Origin: Ruminococcus sp. UBA7013
GTDB taxonomy: Bacteria > Bacillota > Clostridia > Oscillospirales > Ruminococcaceae
Length of the DNA stretch: 27,405 nt
Reading direction: 5' to 3'
Assembly (NCBI GenBank): GCA_002449585.1
Contig: DJXD01000133.1
Span: 1-27,405 of the forward strand
Numbering within the stretch: the stretch's first letter is position 1; each line of letters opens with the position of its first letter. This document shows, in pieces, positions 1 to 6,361 of the stretch. The translations under genes and the position numbers were made by a program. The notes beneath the pieces are model-generated. The model was given only the letters and a program-made list of their open reading frames with translations. It searched no databases and was not told the origin of the DNA.

Positions 1-166
1 TTTCGGAATAGGGCTTGACGGTATCCACCTCGAACAAATCACCGCCAACAGCTTTCTGGATAAATTCAGCAACTCTTTCGGTATTACCCTTTTCGATGTG
101 CTTCAAAGAACCGTTCCAGTAATTTTCACCCTTACGGGAATAGTATACAATTAATATATTTGCCAT
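1..166 (-). CDS. Flavodoxin, N-terminal part (3' end outside window)
   Basis: Small FMN-binding electron carrier, cytoplasmic. Only the first 55 codons are present; the gene runs off the left edge. The protein starts MANILIVYYSRKGENYW, the beta-1 strand and phosphate-loop region of flavodoxins, and continues with KGNTERVAEFI and GDLFEVDTVKPYS, a typical flavodoxin pattern (NTxxVAExI, DLFEI). I chose ATG at 166 because a GGAGG sits at 175-179, eight bases upstream; an in-frame ATG at 172 is too close to it. The inserted residues between the phosphate loop and the NT motif resemble flavodoxins of rumen and gut clostridia. A promoter lies at 200-228. Family call is firm; the exact subgroup cannot be judged from the fragment. 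Confidence 0.85.
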   Translation of the reverse strand, partial: MANILIVYYSRKGENYWNGSLKHIEKGNTERVAEFIQKAVGGDLFEVDTVKPYSE

Positions 167-199
167 CACCATTACCTCCGATTTTTATTTGATAGCTCT

Positions 200-228
200 A
201 TTATACCACACATTATAGAATAAATCAA
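200..228 (-). promoter_or_regulatory. Promoter of the flavodoxin gene
   Basis: On the minus strand: -35 TTGATT (223-228), 17-base spacer, -10 TATAAT (200-205). It points at the flavodoxin start 34 bases away. Seen directly; activity inferred. Confidence 0.65.
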
Positions 229-576
229 TCTGGATTTCAGAAATATATGATAAGATTTTCTTATGTAAAGGATTTGTATGACATAGAGATGGAATTTCTT
301 ACTAATCCTGTTAAAATCTGATAAAATTAACCGCCTGGAAAAAATTTTCCCAAGAGGTAGCTTGTAATATGTAATAAATTTAATCTTGAAAATTTGTCTA
401 TTATAACAACCATAAATTTCTCTTTTCTCTATCGTATATAATATAAAGCAGTTATTGTTTTGTACTATGATTCGTTGGATAATATATTCAATATGTCAAA
501 AATATATCTGACAGGTAACAATTTAGGCTTTTTATGATACCCATAGATCAAAATACTTTTCGAAAGGATGATCATT
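229..576. other. AT-rich intergenic region between two divergent genes
   Basis: About 350 bases without a convincing gene. It holds the upstream side of the flavodoxin promoter and a possible plus-strand promoter at 455-483. There is a short GGAAAA/TTTTCC palindrome near 338-351, too tight a loop to be a good terminator. I see no tRNA, riboswitch or IS end here. Confidence 0.4.
455..483 (+). promoter_or_regulatory. Possible promoter of the lipoprotein gene
   Basis: TTGTTT (455-460), 17-base spacer, GATAAT (478-483), about 90 bases upstream of the lipoprotein start. The match is weaker than the other promoters in this window, and the region is AT-rich enough for chance matches. Confidence 0.35.
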
Positions 577-1173
577 ATGAAAAGAATGATAACCATAGCT
601 TTTATGACAGCTTTATTACTGACAGGCTGCGGACGGATAAATGATGATAACCCAGAGGATTACATTGCTGATTATATGAGCGTTAGCAGTGAGGATGATG
701 CTGAATTTTATATCATGAGAGTAAACGATGATTATCTTGAAATTCCCGGCGTTTGTAACTTTATTTATTTGGACGTAGATGGAACTTATCCTGAGCTTAA
801 AAATGATCAGATAGCAAAAGTGATAACCAATATAGATATTTATGATGGAGGTGAGGCTGGTTTCACGAGAAATTATTTTATCAAGAAGTTAAAGGATTCT
901 GTTATCTTACAATATGAAGATGTTATAAAAGAGATTGACGTGCCGGAAGCCACGGAAACAGAAGAAATGAAATATGGAAAACATATGTTGCAATATCGCC
1001 TGAATGATGATCTATATTTCATAGTACTCAACAGACAATATATAGATGTTTATCTTAATGAAGAACTGTTCATGAAATACGAATGGCCACATCTTGACAA
1101 TATTCTAATTCCTTTTTTTGAGAAGATAACAGAAAATTCTACTGAGCAGAGTAATGATATATCTGATGAATGA
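577..1173 (+). CDS. Small secreted lipoprotein, function unknown
   Basis: A 198-residue protein beginning MKRMITIAFMTALLLTGCG: a short lipoprotein signal peptide with lipobox LLTGC, so it should be lipidated on the Cys and anchored on the outer face of the membrane. I chose ATG at 577 because AAAGG (563-567) is nine bases upstream; the in-frame ATG at 568 lies directly against that site. The mature part is acidic (clusters such as EDYIADYM, SSEDDAEF) with many Asp, Tyr and Ile residues and no catalytic motif I recognise. The last 20 residues are polar and probably disordered. It appears to stand alone: the next gene has its own promoter. Real gene likely; function not assigned. Confidence 0.75.
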   Translation: MKRMITIAFMTALLLTGCGRINDDNPEDYIADYMSVSSEDDAEFYIMRVNDDYLEIPGVCNFIYLDVDGTYPELKNDQIAKVITNIDIYDGGEAGFTRNYFIKKLKDSVILQYEDVIKEIDVPEATETEEMKYGKHMLQYRLNDDLYFIVLNRQYIDVYLNEELFMKYEWPHLDNILIPFFEKITENSTEQSNDISDE

Positions 1174-1268
1174 ATCACAGATAATTATGTGTGGTGCAGA
1201 TAAAAGTTTTTATTTTACTTTTTTACCAAATTTGCCATCTATAACAAATAGGATAATAATAACTACTC

Positions 1269-1297
1269 TTGACAAAATAGAAAATAAAGTGTATAAT
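1269..1297 (+). promoter_or_regulatory. Promoter of the tRNA-thiolation pair
   Basis: Perfect sigma-A consensus: TTGACA (1269-1274), 17-base spacer, TATAAT (1292-1297), 58 bases before the TtcA-like start. Confidence 0.8.
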
Positions 1298-1355
1298 TAC
1301 ATAGTAAACCGATATATAAAATAAATAATTAAAATTTAGAAATCGAGGAGAAAAT

Positions 1356-2210
1356 ATGCAGTCAAAAAATGAATTTGAACTTTCTGTTGTTCAGAAGTTT
1401 AGAAAAACAATCTGGTCAAAATTCCTGAAAGGTATCAAGACATATGAACTGATTCAGCCGCATGATAAAATTGCTGTCTGTATTTCCGGTGGCAAGGACT
1501 CTATGCTGATGGCTCTGTGTATGAAACGTTTGCAGAAATATTCAGAAATCCCGTTTGAAGTCCTATTTTTAGTCATGAATCCGGGCTATCATGAGATCAA
1601 TCTCCGGAAAATTATAGATAATGCTGCTCTGCTGGAAATTCCGATTCAAATTTTTGAAACCGGAATCTATGATGCTGTCGCTAAAGTAGATGCACATCCT
1701 TGCTATCTGTGCGCCAGAATGCGCAGAGGTTATTTATATAAAACCGCTCAGGAACTTGGATGCAATAAAATTGCACTTGGTCATCATTTTGATGATGTAA
1801 TTGAAACTATCTTGATGGGAATGCTCTATGGTTCGCAGATTCAAACCATGATGCCGAAAATTCACAGTGAAAACTATCAGGGAATGCAGCTTATTCGGCC
1901 GCTGTATCTTGTCCATGAAGCTGAAATTATTCACTGGAAGCAGTACAATGATTTACAGTTTATCCAGTGTGCCTGCCGGTTTACGGAAAACTGCACCATG
2001 TGCGACAATGGCGGAGGTGGTTCTAAACGTCAGGAAATCAAGATGCTACTGAAAGAACTTCGTGCTGTCAATCCGGCTGTTGATATGAATATTTTCCGCA
2101 GTGTGGAGAATGTCAATCTGCAAACGCTGATTTCGTATCATATTGGAAAAGAATATCATCATTTTCTAGAAAATTTTCAGGGGGAAGAACATGAAGCAGA
2201 TTTATCTTGA
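1356..2210 (+). CDS. TtcA-like tRNA thiolation ATPase (PP-loop, Cys-rich)
   Basis: A 284-residue PP-loop ATPase of the TtcA/TtuA family. These enzymes adenylate a tRNA base and exchange its oxygen for sulfur. Seen: the PP-loop SGGKDS at residues 44-49; a CYLCARMRRGYLY block with Cys116 and Cys119, matching the TtcA CxxC-x-RxRRG iron-sulfur site; LGHHFDDVIET near 142-151; and a late Cys cluster (Cys205, Cys207, Cys213, Cys216), one of which would be the third cluster ligand. Start is fixed by GAGGAG just upstream of ATG 1356. The stop overlaps the start of the downstream cysteine desulfurase by 20 bases, so the two are translationally coupled, and the desulfurase is the obvious sulfur donor. 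The precise modified base (2-thiocytidine 32 or another) cannot be decided from sequence alone. Confidence 0.85.
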   Translation: MQSKNEFELSVVQKFRKTIWSKFLKGIKTYELIQPHDKIAVCISGGKDSMLMALCMKRLQKYSEIPFEVLFLVMNPGYHEINLRKIIDNAALLEIPIQIFETGIYDAVAKVDAHPCYLCARMRRGYLYKTAQELGCNKIALGHHFDDVIETILMGMLYGSQIQTMMPKIHSENYQGMQLIRPLYLVHEAEIIHWKQYNDLQFIQCACRFTENCTMCDNGGGGSKRQEIKMLLKELRAVNPAVDMNIFRSVENVNLQTLISYHIGKEYHHFLENFQGEEHEADLS

Positions 2211-3315
2211 TTATTGTGCCGATACGCCGCCCGATTCTAGTGTATTGCAGATTTATGCAGATACTGCCGTTTCTTGTTTTGCAAATCCGAATTCTGTACA
2301 TCCGGCAGGAGAACAGGCAAAGCAAATTATACAGGCATCGCTCGAAACGATTGCAGATCTTCTGCATATTTATCCAGAAGAAATGATTTTTACCAGCAGT
2401 GCCAGCGAAGCGAATAATCTCGCCATAAAAGGGCTTTCTTTTTCCTCACGCAGACGGGGAAAACATATTGTCACGACTTTTCTGGAACATTCTTCCGTAA
2501 GCGGTGCATTGACGTTCTTACAAGAGCAGGGCTGGGAGATTGATATGATTCATCTGGATGAACAGGGCAGAACAGACCTGAATCATCTGAAAAAGATCCT
2601 TCGGAAAGATACGGTTCTTTGTTCTGTCTGTGCAGTGGATAGTGAACTTGGGATCATTCAACCTGTTGCAGAAATCGCAGAGCTTTTAAAATAATATCCG
2701 AACTGCTGTTTTCATGTGGATGCCACACAGGCAGCGGGGAAGATTCCGCTTGATATCATCATGCAGGCGGATTTAGTCAGTCTTGCACCACATAAATTTT
2801 ATGGCCTGAAAGGATGCGGAATTCTGGTAAAAAAACAGGACATCATTCTTGAACCGCTGATTCATGGCGGAGCAAGCACTACACTTTACCGGAGCGGCAC
2901 ACCGGATGCACCTGCTGTTGCTGCATGTGCGCATGCTCTGAAACTGGCTATGCAAAAACTTCCAGAAAGAATGGAACATGTCAGAAAATTAAATCAGTTT
3001 CTGCGTGAAAATTTATTGCAGAATTCCAGATTCAGAATCAACAGTCCAGAACATGCTGTTCCCCATATTCTGAATGTTTCAGTGAATGGCATCAAAGGGG
3101 AAGAAATGCGCCGTCGTCTCAGCAGTCAGAATGTTTGCATTTCTGTGAAATCAGCATGTGCTGTGCTAAATACGCCTTCACGGGCTGTCATGGCTTTGAC
3201 ACATGATAGAAAAAATGCGCTCAGTTCATGGAGAATCAGCCTTTCTCATCTGACAACGCTGGAAGAGCTTGAAGAATTTTTATTCCTTCTGAAACAGGAA
3301 ATCCAAATATCATAA
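2191..3315 (+). pseudogene. Cysteine desulfurase (NifS/IscS type) split by an in-frame TAA
   Basis: PLP enzyme that takes sulfur from cysteine and passes it on as a persulfide, here presumably to the TtcA-like partner. The reading frame from ATG 2191 is continuous to 3315 (374 codons, normal family length) except for TAA at 2692-2694, codon 168. Both sides are clearly one protein: before it IAELLK, after it YPNCCFHVDATQAAGK, the expected next block. A single change AAA to TAA explains it. Key residues survive: EHSS His in the first half, HVDATQ, the PLP lysine in PHKFYG (codon 202), and the catalytic Cys in KSACAV (codon 323). A GTG at 2716 could start the second half, but without the N-terminal half it should be inactive. 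Alternatives are a sequencing error, or stop readthrough. SD sequence GGGGGA precedes ATG 2191 inside the upstream gene. Confidence 0.85.
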
Positions 3316-3334
3316 AAATTGATAATAGATTATT

Positions 3335-3348
3335 GTTTCAATCCACGC
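3335..3348 (-). repeat. CRISPR type I-C repeat-like 3' end (solitary)
   Basis: On the minus strand this reads GCGTGGATTGAAAC, identical to the conserved 3' end of many type I-C CRISPR repeats. There is only one copy, the 5' half of a repeat with its palindrome is not recognisable, and no cas gene is in the window. It lies about 140 bases downstream of a strong minus-strand promoter, as a first repeat would lie behind a leader. It may be a relic or a coincidence. Confidence 0.3.
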
Positions 3349-3394
3349 CAAAGCACAATTCTGTCATTCACGAGCTTCGACGACTTCTGTCAAA

Positions 3395-3481
3395 GTTCGC
3401 ATGTAACGGACACTAAAAATTTTACGTGCTGAATGATTTGTCAGCACAACCTGCTATTTTTACTCTTATCAAGATGCGAAC
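3395..3481 (-). ncRNA. Candidate structured RNA (or CRISPR leader transcript)
   Basis: The expected minus-strand transcript starts near 3482, right at GTTCGCAT (3481-3474), which pairs perfectly with ATGCGAAC (3402-3395). Inside this 8-bp closing stem is a second perfect 7-bp hairpin, GTGCTGA/TCAGCAC (3447-3441 with 3432-3426, 8-base loop). No start codon with SD and no open frame of useful length is present. After the closing stem the sequence runs on to the CRISPR-repeat-like tail at 3348-3335. I recognise no Rfam family. It is either a small RNA or part of a leader; the structure is seen, the function inferred. Confidence 0.4.
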
Positions 3482-3488
3482 TATCTAT

Positions 3489-3517
3489 AGTATAGCGTAA
3501 CAATGGAAAAATGTCAA
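3489..3517 (-). promoter_or_regulatory. Strong promoter facing the structured RNA
   Basis: Minus strand: TTGACA (3517-3512), exactly 17 bases, TATACT (3494-3489). It has no protein gene downstream: it fires into the 3' end of the desulfurase pseudogene, antisense to it. Confidence 0.7.
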
Positions 3518-3534
3518 GTGAATTGATTTCATGT

Positions 3535-3601
3535 CAGTGGGAGACACCAATTCTTTCCACTCCCACTGCCATTTGATTATGTCCACCGCTTAAAGAATTG
3601 G
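3535..3601. repeat. Nested, mutually exclusive inverted repeats (possible IS200/IS605 remnant)
   Basis: CAGTGGGAG (3535-3543) pairs perfectly with CTCCCACTG (3560-3568) around a 16-base loop. That loop contains CCAATTCTTT (3547-3556), which pairs perfectly with AAAGAATTGG (3592-3601). The two stems cannot form together. On the minus strand GAATCTCCC...GGTGGACATAATCAA and the following CTCCCACTGACATGAAATCAA resemble hairpin-plus-TCAA ends of IS200/IS605 elements. No transposase frame of convincing length is attached. A 69-codon minus frame covers 3534-3743 but reads through the metA promoter and is not believable as an intact gene. Confidence 0.35.
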
Positions 3602-3631
3602 GAGATTCAATATTTGGTTGAAAATAATAAT

Positions 3632-3660
3632 TTGACATGCACGTGAAAACATGATATAAT
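3632..3660 (+). promoter_or_regulatory. Perfect consensus promoter upstream of metA
   Basis: TTGACA (3632-3637), 17-base spacer, TATAAT (3655-3660). The transcript would have a leader of about 175 bases before metA. I looked in that leader for a SAM riboswitch or T-box and found neither conserved core. A small CTCTC/GGGAGA pairing around 3789-3806 is too short to call an attenuator. Confidence 0.75.
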
Positions 3661-3842
3661 AAATGCATACAAACAGATTTACAAAGATTCCGTTCTATGC
3701 TTCTGAGCCGTGTGCGTGGAATAAATGATGTTGCTGTTAACAATTTATTATAATACCTATTGGAAGTCTCTTAAATCATGATTACAGCTCTCTCATCTAA
3801 GGGAGATGTTGCCATGCAGAAAACAAGAAAGAAGGTTATCAT

Positions 3843-4748
3843 ATGCCAATTCGTTTACAGGAAAATATGCCTGTTTTGGAAAAGCTGGAACAGGAAAATA
3901 TCTTTGTCATGTCTGAACAGCAGGCTTTGCATCAGGATATTCGGCAGATGAAAATTGTAATCGTCAATATTATGCCGCAGAAACAGCAGACAGAACTGCA
4001 TTTACTCCGATTGTTATCAAATACGCCTTTGCAGACAGAAGTGATATTTTTGCGTCTTGTGACACATCAGTATAAAAATGTCACAAATGAGTATCTTGAA
4101 AAATATTATAGAACGTTTGATGAAATCAGAAATCAAAAATTCGATGGATTGATCATAACAGGCGCACCAGTTGAAAATCTGGAGTATGAACAGGTGGATT
4201 ACTGGGAAGAATTATCCCAAATTATGGAGTGGAGCAAATTACATGTGACTTCAACTTTATATCTTTGCTGGGCGGCACAGGCTGGATTATATTATCATTA
4301 CAAGATTCAGAAATATCCGCTTCCGGAAAAGCTTTCTGGAATTTATCAGCATTATTTGACAGCGGCTCATGCAAATCTGACACGGGGTTTTGATGATGTA
4401 TTCTATGCACCACATTCCAGATATACCGGAATTCGGTCAGAAGATATTTATCTAACAGAGGAAATTGATATTTTAGCAGAATCCCGTCAAGCTGGTGCTT
4501 ATCTGATTGCTTCCAAAGATGGAAAACAGGTTTTTGTTAATGGGCATCCTGAATATGAAGCCGTAACACTCGCAAGCGAATACTGGCGAGATGTTAAGAA
4601 AAATCTGCATCCCAATATTCCAGCAAATTACTTTCCTGAGAATAATCCGGAACTTGCGCCTGTGATGACATGGAAAGCACACTCTAATCTGCTATTTTCC
4701 AACTGGTTGAATTACTGTGTTTATCAGGTGATGCCTTATGAACTGTAA
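3843..4748 (+). CDS. metA: Homoserine O-acetyltransferase MetA
   Basis: Acylates homoserine in the first committed step of methionine synthesis. The 301-residue length is normal for the MetA/HTS family. Catalytic residues fall at the canonical positions: Cys142 in STLYLCWAAQAGL, His235 and Glu237 in FVNGHPEYE. Residue 111 is Glu (TGAPVEN), as in Bacillus-type enzymes that use acetyl-CoA, whereas E. coli-type succinyltransferases carry Gly there; so despite the common name homoserine O-succinyltransferase, acetyl transfer is expected. Start ATG 3843 follows AGAAGG. It is a single-gene transcript with its own promoter, convergent with pdxST. O-acetylhomoserine could feed direct sulfhydrylation, but no such gene is in the window. 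Confidence 0.95.
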   Translation: MPIRLQENMPVLEKLEQENIFVMSEQQALHQDIRQMKIVIVNIMPQKQQTELHLLRLLSNTPLQTEVIFLRLVTHQYKNVTNEYLEKYYRTFDEIRNQKFDGLIITGAPVENLEYEQVDYWEELSQIMEWSKLHVTSTLYLCWAAQAGLYYHYKIQKYPLPEKLSGIYQHYLTAAHANLTRGFDDVFYAPHSRYTGIRSEDIYLTEEIDILAESRQAGAYLIASKDGKQVFVNGHPEYEAVTLASEYWRDVKKNLHPNIPANYFPENNPELAPVMTWKAHSNLLFSNWLNYCVYQVMPYEL

Positions 4749-4757
4749 GAAATATTC

Positions 4758-4796
4758 AAAAAAGCACCGCCGAGATTTCGGCGGTGTAAAAATTTT
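4758..4796 (-). terminator. Shared terminator between metA and pdxST
   Basis: Perfect 9-bp stem CACCGCCGA/TCGGCGGTG (4765-4773 with 4778-4786), loop GATT. For the minus strand it is followed by CTTTTTT, an excellent terminator for pdxST. For metA the trailing TAAAAATTTT is weaker. Confidence 0.85.
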
Positions 4797-4803
4797 AGAG
4801 AGT

Positions 4804-5364
4804 TCATAAAGATAGAAATAATTTATGAATCCGCAAATCATCTGTTAATTCCGGGTGAAAGGCAGTTCCAATTTGATTTTTATAGTTCACAGCAGTGATA
4901 TGTTGATCTGTCAGATTCAGAATCTGCACATCTGGATGCAGAATTTTTTCAATATATGGTGCACGGATGAAGCGCATTGGAAAGTCTGAAATTTCTCCTA
5001 CTGTGCCTTTTGTGGAAAAACTGCCCAACTGACGACCATAGGCATTTCTGCGGACAAGAACAGGAAGACTTTGAAAGCCGTCTGTAGATTCTTCAGCAAT
5101 CTGTTCAGCAAGCAGAATTAATCCCACACATGTGCCCAATACTGGCATATCCTCAAGAATTTTATTTTTGAGTATAGAAAACAAATCCAGTTCATGGAGC
5201 AATTTCCTCTGTACAGTGCTCTCACCACCAGGGAGAATCAGACGTTCAAGATTCTGCGGAATATCAGATTTTTTTCTTAATAATACATAGTCCTGTGAAA
5301 GCTGTTCCAGACAGTGTGCATGTTCGATAAATGCACCCTGTACAGCCAGAATCCCGATTGACAT
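4804..5364 (-). CDS. pdxT: PLP synthase glutaminase subunit PdxT
   Basis: Releases ammonia from glutamine and channels it to PdxS for pyridoxal 5'-phosphate synthesis. The 186-residue class I glutamine amidotransferase shows the oxyanion-loop GGES at 46-49, the nucleophile Cys79 in LGTCVGL, and His170/Glu172 in AFHPEL, so the triad is complete. N-terminal IGILAVQGAFIEH is typical of PdxT. Its ATG overlaps the last base of the pdxS stop, so the two are co-translated. Confidence 0.95.
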   Translation of the reverse strand: MSIGILAVQGAFIEHAHCLEQLSQDYVLLRKKSDIPQNLERLILPGGESTVQRKLLHELDLFSILKNKILEDMPVLGTCVGLILLAEQIAEESTDGFQSLPVLVRRNAYGRQLGSFSTKGTVGEISDFPMRFIRAPYIEKILHPDVQILNLTDQHITAVNYKNQIGTAFHPELTDDLRIHKLFLSL

Positions 5365-6239
5365 TATTTTCCCCTTTCTGCCATCAGCAAAGCAATTTCC
5401 TGTTCATTGATACCTACCATAGCTTCGCCGAGATTTTCCGAGAGTTTCGCTAATAAATCCGGCTGATTATAATTTGTAACGGCTTTGACAATCGCAGAAG
5501 CCCGTTTTTCAGGATTGCCAGATTTGAAAATACCTGATCCAACAAAAACACCTTCTGCACCGAGCTGCATCATCAAAGCAGCATCAGCAGGTGTAGCGAC
5601 ACCTCCGGCGGCGAAATTTACAACAGGCAGTTTCTTATTTGCATGTACGAATCTGACAAGATCAACAGGAACCTGCAATTGCTTGGCAGCTTCAAAAAGT
5701 TCATCTTCACGACGGGCGGCAAGATTAGAAATTTCGCTCTGAATCTTCCGCATGTGACGGACAGCCTGAATAATATCGCCTGTACCGGGTTCGCCTTTGG
5801 TGCGAATCATGGAAGCACCTTCTGCAATTCTCCGCAGAGCTTCGCCTAAATCCTTTGCACCGCAGACAAACGGCACTTTGAATTTTGTCTTGTCAATATG
5901 ATAAACATCATCCGCCGGACTGAGGACTTCACTTTCATCAATATAATCAATCTGGATTGCTTCAAGAATCTGCGCTTCGGCAAAATGCCCGATTCTGCAT
6001 TTTGCCATGACCGGAATGCTGACTGCTTTCTGAATTTCCTGAATCATAGCCGGGTCACTCATACGGGAAACACCTCCGGCGGCACGGATATCAGCCGGAA
6101 TGCGTTCCAATGCCATCACCGCACAAGCTCCCGCAGCTTCTGCAATTTTCGCTTGTTCCGGAGTAGTAACATCCATAATGACACCGCCTTTGAGCATCTG
6201 GGCAAGTTCTTTATTTAACTGATAACGTTCTTCACTCAT
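5364..6239 (-). CDS. pdxS: PLP synthase subunit PdxS
   Basis: Condenses ribose 5-phosphate (or ribulose 5-phosphate), glyceraldehyde 3-phosphate and PdxT-derived ammonia into PLP, in a PdxS12:PdxT12 complex. At 291 residues it is full length. The two active-site lysines are present: Lys80 in VMAKCRIGH and Lys148 in IRTKGEPGTGD; the phosphate-binding FAAGGVATPADAA loop and VFVGSGIFKS follow. It is the first gene of the pdxST transcript, with promoter at 6288-6316 and the pdxR regulator divergent. PLP made here would serve the cysteine desulfurase and PdxR itself. Confidence 0.97.
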   Translation of the reverse strand: MSEERYQLNKELAQMLKGGVIMDVTTPEQAKIAEAAGACAVMALERIPADIRAAGGVSRMSDPAMIQEIQKAVSIPVMAKCRIGHFAEAQILEAIQIDYIDESEVLSPADDVYHIDKTKFKVPFVCGAKDLGEALRRIAEGASMIRTKGEPGTGDIIQAVRHMRKIQSEISNLAARREDELFEAAKQLQVPVDLVRFVHANKKLPVVNFAAGGVATPADAALMMQLGAEGVFVGSGIFKSGNPEKRASAIVKAVTNYNQPDLLAKLSENLGEAMVGINEQEIALLMAERGK

Positions 6240-6266
6240 GATAAAAAATTCCTTTCTGTAATTGGA

Positions 6267-6295
6267 TTGACAATTGCTGATAAATACAGTATACT
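6267..6295 (+). promoter_or_regulatory. pdxR promoter
   Basis: TTGACA (6267-6272), 17-base spacer, TATACT (6290-6295). Its -10 overlaps the -10 of the divergent pdxS promoter, so one bound protein could control both. Confidence 0.75.
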
Positions 6296-6316
6296 ATAAC
6301 TGTGGCATGATTACAA
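6288..6316 (-). promoter_or_regulatory. pdxS promoter
   Basis: Minus strand: TTGTAA (6316-6311), 17-base spacer, TATACT (6293-6288). The weaker -35 is in keeping with a promoter that needs an activator, as known for PdxR-controlled pdxST. Confidence 0.65.
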
Positions 6317-6346
6317 TAGCCAAATCAAATATATTTCATCATGCCA
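6303..6346. promoter_or_regulatory. Inverted repeat, candidate PdxR operator
   Basis: TGGCATGAT (6303-6311) and ATCATGCCA (6338-6346) are a perfect 9-base inverted repeat with 26 bases between. The left arm overlaps the pdxS -35 and the right arm abuts the pdxR SD. Spacing suits two sites bound by a MocR dimer; binding is inferred. Confidence 0.5.
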
Positions 6347-6361
6347 GAAAGGAGTTATTTT

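Noticed and set aside
2680..2720. Frameshift as the cause of the split desulfurase
   Set aside because: Both halves are in the same frame (525 bases from ATG 2191 to GTG 2716), so it is a nonsense change and not a frameshift.
3335..3517. An intact CRISPR array
   Set aside because: Only one partial repeat-like sequence, no second repeat, no cas genes; kept as a possible relic.
3534..3743. A 69-codon minus-strand frame that might be a transposase tail
   Set aside because: It reads across the consensus metA promoter and the palindromes, lacks an SD and matches no transposase motif well enough. Kept only as a hint within the repeat entry.
3661..3842. SAM riboswitch or T-box in the metA leader
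   Set aside because: Neither the conserved SAM-I core nor the T-box sequence is present; only short pairings were found.
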